From positions 744,001 to 808,000 of the forward strand of contig NZ_JAGQEE010000001.1 in the NCBI RefSeq assembly GCF_018304945.1: a stretch of 64,000 bases of DNA, written 5' to 3'. The position numbers were made by a program, and so were the translations under genes. The DNA is from Collimonas humicola (GTDB lineage Bacteria; Pseudomonadota; Gammaproteobacteria; Burkholderiales; Burkholderiaceae_D). Below are positions 17,342-26,300 of this stretch, piece by piece (within the stretch, counting starts at the first letter, position 1; the number at the start of each line of letters is the position of its first letter). The notes under the pieces were generated by a model. It ran no database searches. It was given only the letters and a program-made list of their open reading frames with translations, and was not told the origin of the DNA.

Positions 17342-20300
17342 TCAATTGATCACCCCCGCAACCCCGACCCGCGCCGCCACGCCGCCATAGGTTGCCCCCG
17401 AAATGCCGCCCGAGACGCTCCACTGCGCGTTATCCGATGTTTTGCGCAAGGAAATGCCGAGCGCGCTTTGGTTCTGGTAGTAGCCAACACCGGCAGCATA
17501 GGTCCACTTGCCAGGCACGTATGGTGCGCTTTCCAGCGACATCGCCGCGGCAACACCGGCATAAGCCTTTTTCGCGACGTCGTTGATGTTGTTCTGCAAC
17601 TGCATCGTCATCGAATTAGTGTATTGGTTAGCCTGCTGCACCGCTGCCCCCATGCCGGTATTGAGTTGCGAAACGTTGACGGCATCCGTCGGCGCAGTCC
17701 CCGATGCGACGTTATGGATGGTGACCGGGCCAGCTGAGCTGCCGTTGCCCATGGTGACGCTGCTGTAGTTGGTCGTACCGTCAGGATTGGTGTCGTAGCG
17801 CACGCCGCCTGACTGCACCGCTTGCAGCTGGCGGACGTTGACCGCGTCGGTTGCCTGCGTACCGCCCGCCACGTTGGTGATCTGGCGCTCGTTGCCGGCG
17901 CTGCCCACTGAAACCGCACCTTGGGTGGAGGCCACCGCGGTATTGGAGAATTGCTCCTTGCCGCCGTTCATGCCGGCACGGTCAGCCGTCGCACCGCCGC
18001 CCAGCGCCACGCCGCCGCTGGCTGTCGCACTGGCGCCGGCACCGATCGCCACCGCGTTCATGCTGGTCGCAGCGGCATTCTTGCCGGAAGCAATCGCGTC
18101 CAGTCCCGTCGCTCCTTCGTTATGCTCATTGCTGCCGCCAGTCGAATTGACGCTGTAGTACTTGGTCTGGCCCAGCGCCACCACCGAGGTCAGGTTATTG
18201 ATCGCGGTATTGGTTGCGAACAGCTGGCTGCCGTTCACGGCATCGGTGCTGCTGGCGGTCAACTGGCCGGCCGCCACGTTGGTGACCTGCCGCTCGCTGC
18301 CAGCGCTGCCCACGCTGACCACCCCTACTGGGGCTGCTCCGGCAAAGGTATAACTGGTGCCCTTGATCGTGGTGCCAGTCGTCGCAACCGCAGCTCCGGT
18401 GGTCGAACCATTGCCCAATGCCACGCTGTTGGCCGTACTGGCCGTCGCCCCTTGACCAACGGCGGTGCTATTGGCAACGGTAGCCTGAGCGCCATTGCCC
18501 AAGGCCGTGCTGTTGGTTCCCGACGCTACCGCGCCGAAGCCGCCGGCGCTGGCATTGGCGCCGCTCGAGACCGGTTGCGTCGCCGTCACGCTGCTGTCCG
18601 ACACGAATGGGCCAGCCTTGCCCGCAGTGAGATTATTGATCGCCGTCGTATTGCCTGCGATGTTGGTGGTGTTGACGGTGACCTGCTGGTTGGTTGCATA
18701 CAATTGCGAACCGTTCACAGCATCGGTGCTGCTCGCGCTCAACTGCCCTGCCGCCACGTTCGTGATCTGACGTTCAGCCCCCGCGCTGCCCACGCTCACC
18801 ACGCCTGCCGGCGCCCCGCCGGCAAAGGTGTAGGCAGTGCCGCCGATCGTCGCGCCGGTGGTCGCTACCGCCGCGCTTGTCACCGAACTGCCCTGGCCCA
18901 ATGCCACATTGCTGCCGCTTGTGCCAGCCGCAATGCTCGCGCCTTGTCCCAGCACCGTGGCGTCGGCGTTGCCGTTATCCGTCGCCTGATTGCCCAGCAC
19001 CGTGGACGCGGCGCCGGTCGCCGTCGCGCCGAAGCCGCCGGCACTGGCATTGGCACCGCTCGAGACCGGCTGTACTGCCGTTACGCTGTTATCCGACACG
19101 AATGGTCCGGCCTTGCCGTTGGTGATATTCGTGACCGTCGTACCCAGGGTGTTGATTGCCGTATTGGTTGCAAACAGTTGCGAACCATTCATCGCATCCG
19201 TGCTGGTCGCACTGACCTGGCCGGCAGCAACGTTGGTGATGGTGCGCTCATTGCCGGCGCTGCCGACGCTCACCGTACTTGCCGGCGTGATGCCGGCAAA
19301 ATTGTAGGCAGTGCCGTTGATGGTCGCGCCCGTTGTTGCTATTGGCGCCGTCGTGGTGCTTCCTGCGCCCAAAGCTACTGCGCCGGCATTGCTGGAAGAC
19401 GCGCCGGCACCGATGGCAATCCCTTGCGTCGCTGCCGCCGACACCGTCGCGGTATCGCCCAAAGCAATGGCGCCGGCATTGTTCGCCTGCGATGCATTGC
19501 CCAGCGCTACCGAACCCTGGCCGGTCGCCGTATTGGCATTCCCCAGCGCCAAGGCGCCTTGGCCGTTAGAGGTATTGTTGGCGCCCAATGCGACCGCGCC
19601 CGTGCCGGTCGCAGTGTTCGGATCGCCGATCGCTACCGCGCCGTCGCCGCTGGCAGTATTGCCCACGCCTATCGATACCGCCTTGCCGCCGGTTGCCGTC
19701 GCCGTCTGGCCGATGGCGATGGCGCCGGCGGAATTGGCTATCGCTCCAGTCCCTTGCGCAATCGAATTGCCGCCTGTCGCTTGCGCGCCATTGCCCAGCG
19801 CGATGTCGTTGGCGGTCGCCGGCGTGCCGTTGACGCCTGCCACCGCATTCAGGCCCTGGGCGATCGAATCATTGCCGTAGGCGTTGGCGACCGGTCCGAC
19901 GGCGATGCTGTCGGTACCCGCCGCGTTGCTGTCGGCCAGCGTCGAATTGGTGTGGAAGTACTTGATGCCGCCGCCGTTGTTGATGTTGTTGAGGGTATTG
20001 CCGAGGCCGGTTACCGCCGTGTTGGTTGCGTTCAGCTGCGAACCGTTCACCGCATCGGTGCTGCTGGTGCTGAGACGGCCCGCCGCCACATTGGTGATCG
20101 TGCGCTCATTACCCACGCTGCCAACGCTCACCGTCGATGCTGGGGTAGCACCTGCGAAATTGAACGTCGCGCCATTGATCACTGTGCTCGCCGTTCCCAC
20201 TGCGGCCGCTGTGCTTGAACCGGCACCCAATGCCACATCATTGGCGTTGTTCGCCGTCGCGCCATTGCCGGCGGCAAAGCTGCCTGCTCCGGTTGCCACT

Positions 20301-23300
20301 GCTGCAGGCCCCACGGCGACCGAATCGGTGCCCGTTGCCGTTGAGTCGGCCAGCGTCGAATTGGCGTGGAAGTACTTGATGCCGCCGCCGTTGTTGATGT
20401 TGGTGATCGCCGTGCTGTTGGCGGTCACCTGCTGGTTGGTTGCAAACAATTGCGAACCATTCACCGCATCGGTGCTGGTCCCGCTCAGCTGGCCCGCCGC
20501 CACATTGGTCACCTGACGTGGAGATCCGGCGCTGCCCACGCTCACCACGCCGGTCGGCGCGCCGCCGGCAAAGGTATAGGCCGTGCCGCCAATCGTTGCA
20601 CCCGCTGTCGGCACTGCTGCGGCTGCCACCGTGCTGCCCTGGCCCAGCGCCACATTGCTGCCGGCGGTGCCAGCCGCGATGCTGGCGCCCTGGCCCAGTA
20701 CCGTGGCATTGGCGTTGCCGTTGTCGGTGGACTGGTTGCCCAGCACCGTGGAAGCAGCGCCGGTTGCCGTGGCGCCGAAGCCGCCGGCACTGGCATTGGC
20801 GCCGCTCGACACCGGCTGCACCGTCGTCACGCTATTGTCCGAGACAAAAGGGCCCACCTTGCCGCTGGTGACCGCATACAGCTGCGAACCATTGACGGCA
20901 TCCGTGCTGGTCGCGTTCAAGGCCGCCGGCGCCAGGTTGGTGATCGTCACCGGTGCGCCTGCACCGGCGCCGCCGGTGGCGCCCAGGGTGATTTTGCTGC
21001 CTCCCACCGCATCGTACTTGACCGCGATATTGGCGGTGTTGTCGATGTTGGTATTCAATGCAGTCAGAGCGCCTGCAACCGTCGTCTGCGCCGTCGGCCC
21101 AGTCACGGCGCCGGTGGCACTCACGGTGTTGATCGGCTGGCTGAAACCAGTGATGTTGCCTGTGGCAGGGTCATAGGCCGCGCCGCCGCCCAGCGTGCTC
21201 GCGGTGCTGTTCCCGAGATTGTCCGTATGGGCTTGCACCGTGCTGATGCCGGTGGACAGCGAAACGACCGAGGTGGAGGTCGATGTCGACAGCGATGTGA
21301 CGCTGCTGTTGGTTGTGCTCAGGCCGGTCGAGGTCGACGTCGACAGCGAAGCCACGCTGCTGTTGGTCGTGCTCAAGCCAGTCGAGGTTGAGGTCGACAA
21401 CGACGCCACACTGCTGTTGGTCGTGCTCAGGCCGGTCGAGGTCGACGTCGACAGCGAAGCTACACTGCTGTTGGTCGTGCTCAACCCTGTCGAGGTCGAG
21501 GTCGACAAAGATGCGACGCTACTGTTGGTTGTGCTCAGACCAGTCGAGGTTGATGTCGACAGCGATGCTACACTGCTGTTGGTCGTGCTCAACCCTGTCG
21601 AGGTCGAGGTCGACAAAGATGCGACGCTACTGTTGGTTGTGCTCAGACCAGTCGAGGTTGATGTCGACAGCGATGCCACGTTGCTGTTGGTTGTGCTCAA
21701 ACCGGTTGACGTCGAGGTCGACAGCGAAGTGACGTTGCTGTTGGTTGTGCTCAAGCCAGTCGAGGTTGAGGTCGACAGCGACGCCACACTGCTGTTGGTC
21801 GTACTCAGACCAGTCGAGGTCGAGGTCGACAGCGAAGCGACACTGCTGTTGGTCGTGCTCAACCCTGTCGAGGTTGATGTCGACAGCGACGCCACACTGC
21901 TATTGGTCGTGCTCAGGCCCGTCGACGTTGATGTCGACAGCGATGCCACGTTGCTATTGGTCGTGCTCAGGCCCGTCGATGTTGATGTCGACAGCGATGC
22001 CACATTGCTGTTAGTCGTGCTCAAACCGGTTGACGTCGAGGTCGACAAGCTGCTTATGTTGGAGCCTACCGTGCTTGCCACGGTGTACAGCTGGCTGCCA
22101 TTGATCGCATCCGTGCTGCTGGCGCCAATCAGTCCAGCAGCGACATTCTGGATCCGGCGCTCAGTACCCGGCGCACCGACGCTTACCACACCGGCGCCCG
22201 AACTGGCGCCGGCGAACGGACCAAAGGTTGTACCGCCTATCGTGGCATTGGTCACGCTACCGGTGCCGCCGGTAGCTGCCGATGCCGCGCTGGTTGTAGT
22301 TGACGATTGACCCAATGCAATGGAACCAGCGACGCTAGCGTTGGCCCCGGCGCCGAGGGCGATCGAATTGCCGCCGGTCGCTTGCGCGCCATTGCCCAAG
22401 GCAATATCGTTGGCCGTCGCCGGCGTGCCATTGACGCCAGCAACCGCATTCAAGCCCTGTGCTATCGAATCATTGCCGAAAGCATTGGCGGCAGGCCCCA
22501 CGGCGATCGCATCAGTGCCCGTCGGCGAACTATCCGCCAGGACCGAGTTGGTGTGGAAATACTTGATGCCGCCGCCATTGTTGATGTTGTTGATGGCTGT
22601 ATTGGTGGCAAACAGCTGCGAACCATTCACCGCATCGGTGCTGGTCCCGCTCAGCTGGCCCGCCGCCACATTGGTCACCTGACGTGGAGAGCCGGCGCTG
22701 CCGACGCTCACAACGCCGGTCGGCGCGCCGCCGGCAAAGGTATAGGCCGTGCCGCCAATCGTCGCACCTGCTGTCGGCACTGCTGCGGCTGCCACCGTGC
22801 TGCCCTGGCCCAGCGCCACATTGCTGCCGGCCGTGCCAGCCGCGATGCTGGCGCCCTGGCCCAGTACCGTCGCATTGGCGTTGCCGTTGTCGGTGGACTG
22901 GTTGCCCAGCACCGTGGAAGCAGCGCCGGTTGCCGTGGCGCCGAAGCCGCCGGCACTGGCATTGGCGCCGCTCGACACCGGCTGCACTGCGGTCACGCTG
23001 TTGTCCGAGACAAAAGGACCCGCCTTGCCGCTGGTGACCGCATACAGCTGCGAACCATTGACGGCATCGGTGCTGGTCGCATTCAAGGCCGCCGGCGCCA
23101 GGTTGGTGATCGTCACCGGCGCACCCGCACCGGCGCCGCCGGTGGCGCCCAGGGTGATCTTGCTGCCTCCCACCGCATCGTACTTGACCGCGATATTGGC
23201 GGTGTTGTCGATGTTGGTATTCAATGCAGTCAGAGCACCTGCAACCGTGGTCTGCGCCGTCGGACCAGTCACAGCGCCGGTGGCACTGACGCTGTTGATC

Positions 23301-26300
23301 GGCTGGCTGAAGCCAGTGATGTTGCCTGTGGTAGGGTCATAGGCCGCACCGCCGCCCAGCGTGCTCGCAGTGCTGTTCCCGAGATTGTCCGTATGGACTT
23401 GCACCGTGCTGATCCCAGTGGACAGCGAAACGACCGAGGTCGAAGTCGAGGTCGACAGCGATGCCACGCTGCTGTTGGTTGTGCTCAAGCCCGTCGAGGT
23501 TGAGGTCGACAACGAAGCGACACTGCTGTTGGTCGTGCTCAAGCCCGTCGACGTTGATGTCGACAGCGACGCCACATCGCTGTTAGTCGTACTCAGACCG
23601 GTCGAGGTCGAGGTCGATAAGGACGCCACGCTGCTGTTGGTCGTGCTCAGGCCAGTCGACGTTGATGTCGACAGCGAGGCCACATTGCTATTGGTCGTGC
23701 TCAGGCCAGTCGAAGTCGAGGTCGACAGCGAAGCTACACTGCTGTTGGTCGTGCTCAAGCCGGTTGAGGTCGAGGTCGATAAGCTGCTTATATTGGAACC
23801 GACAGTGCTCGCCACGGTGTACAGCTGGCTGCCATTGATCGCATCCGTGCTGCTGGCGCCAATCAGTCCGGCGGCGACATTCTGGATCCGGCGTTCAGTG
23901 CCCGGCGCGCCGACGCTTACCACGCCTGCGCCCGAACTGGCGCCGGCGAACGGTCCAAAGGTTGTGCTGCCGATCGTGGCATTGGTCACGCTACCCGTGC
24001 CGCCGGTTGCTGCCGATGCCATGCTGGTTGTGGTTGACGATTGACCCAATGCAATGGAACCAGCAACGCTAGCGTTGGCCCCGGCGCCGATTGCAATACT
24101 ACTCAACGCTCCGGCATTGGCCCCGCTGCCAAGCGCGACCGCATTCAGGGTAGATGCTATCGCGCCAACCCCGAAAGCGGCCGAATTGTTCCCCGCAGCA
24201 TTTGCACCATTGCCTATGGCTGTCGCCGCCACCCCGGCAGCGCTGGAACTCGCGCCAAGCGCGCTCGAATTACTGCCTTGTGCGGAAGCTGCTTGTCCGA
24301 TCGCCACCGCATCCCCAGCACTCGCGGCCGCCCCCGTCCCGATTGCCGTAGACTGTAGGCCAGAGGCATTGGCCAAAGTACCGATCGCCAATGCCTGGTT
24401 CTGACTGGCGTTGGCACTTTGTCCGATTGCAACAGCACCGCCTCCGGAGGAAGTCGCGTTTGTACCCTGCGCAATCGAACTGCCACCAGTCGCTTTAGCC
24501 GCATTGCCAAGTGCAATGTCGTTCGCCGTTGCCGGCGTGCCGCTGACGCCAGCGACCGCATTCAGACCCTGCGCAATCGAGTCATTGCCGAAAGCACTGG
24601 CGGCAGGTCCCACGGCGATCGCATCGGTGCCGGTCGGCGAGCTGTCCGCCAGGACCGAGTTGGTGTGGAAATATTTGATGCCTGCGCCGTTGTTGATGTT
24701 GTTGATCAAGCTATTGGTTGCAAACAGCTGCGAACCATTCACGGCATCGGTGCTGGTCGCATTCAGTGCCGCCGGCGCCAGGTTGGTGATCGTCACCGGC
24801 GCGCCCGCACCGGCGCCGCCGGTGGCGCCCAGGGTGATCTTGCTGCCGCCGACCGCATCGTACTTGACCGCGATATTGGCGGTGTTGTCGATGTTGGTAT
24901 TCAATGCAGTCAGAGCACCGGCAACCGTGGTCTGCGCCGTCGGCCCAGTCACGGCGCCGGTGGCACTCACGGTGTTGATCGGCTGGCTGAAGCCGCTGAT
25001 CGCGCCGGTCGCCGGATTGTAAGTGGCGCCCCCGCCCAGCGTGCTCGCGGTGCTGTTCCCGAGATTGTCCGTATGGGCTTGCACCGTGCTGATGCCGGTG
25101 GACAGCGAAACGACCGAGGTGGAGGTCGATGTCGACAGCGATGTGACGCTGCTGTTGGTTGTGCTCAGGCCGGTCGAGGTCGACGTCGACAGCGAAGCCA
25201 CACTGCTGTTGGTCGTGCTCAAGCCTGTCGACGTTGATGTCGACAAGGACGCCACGCTACTGTTGGTCGTACTCAGACCAGTCGAGGTTGATGTCGACAG
25301 CGAAGCCACGCTGCTGTTGGTCGTACTCAGACCGGTTGAGGTCGAGGTCGACAACGAAGCCACACTGCTGTTGGTTGTGCTCAGGCCGGTCGAGGTTGAG
25401 GTCGACAACGATGCGACGCTGCTGTTGGTTGTACTCAAGCCCGTTGAGGTTGACGTCGACAAAGACGCGACGCTGCTGTTGGTTGTGCTCAGGCCCGTCG
25501 ACGTTGAGGTCGACAGCGAAGCCACATTGCTATTGGTCGTGCTCAAGCCCGTCGACGTTGATGTCGACAGTGAGGCCACATTGCTATTGGTCGTGCTCAG
25601 ACCAGTCGAGGTCGATGTCGACAACGAAGCCACACTGCTGTTAGTCGTGCTCAAACCGGTTGAGGTCGAGGTCGACAAGCTGCTTATGTTGGACCCGACA
25701 GTGCTTGCCACGGTGTACAGCTGGCTGCCATTGATCGCATCCGTGCTGCTGACGCCAATCAGTCCGGCGGCGACGTTCTGGATCCGGCGTTCAGAACCCG
25801 ACGCACCGACACTTATCACGCCTGCGCCCGAACTGGCGCCGGCGAACGGACCAAAGGTTGTACTGCCGATCGTGGCATTGGTCACGCTGCCGGTGCCGCC
25901 GGTAGCTGCCGATGCCGTGCTGGTCGTGGTTGCCGACTGACCCAACGCAATGGAACCAGCAACGCTAGCGTTGGCCCCGGCGCCGAGGGCGATCGAATTG
26001 CCGCCAGTCGCTTTGGCAGCGTTGCCCAAGGCAATATCGTTCGCCGTTGCCGGTGTGCCGCTGACGCCGGCCACTGCATTCAGACCCTGCGCTATCGAGT
26101 CATTGCCGAAAGCGCTGGCTGCCGGTCCCACGGCGATCGCGTCGGTGCCGGTCGGCGAGCTGTCCGCCAGGACCGAGTTGGTGTGGAAATACTTGATGCC
26201 TGCACCGTTGTTGATGTTGTTAATCAAGCTATTGGTTGCAAACAGCTGCGAACCATTCACGGCATCCGTGCTGGTCGCATTCAGTGCCGCCGGCGCCAGG

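Noticed and set aside
17921..20218. 765-codon open frame antisense to the adhesin, and similar long frames at 22307-23503 and 24419-25237
   Set aside because: They mirror the repetitive, stop-poor codon usage of the adhesin on the other strand; composition is Arg/Gly/His-rich nonsense without ribosome sites.
21195..22310. 371-codon plus-strand frame with regular LLLVVL repeats, also at 23361 and 25023
   Set aside because: Direct antisense reading of the 54-bp stalk repeats; not an independent gene.
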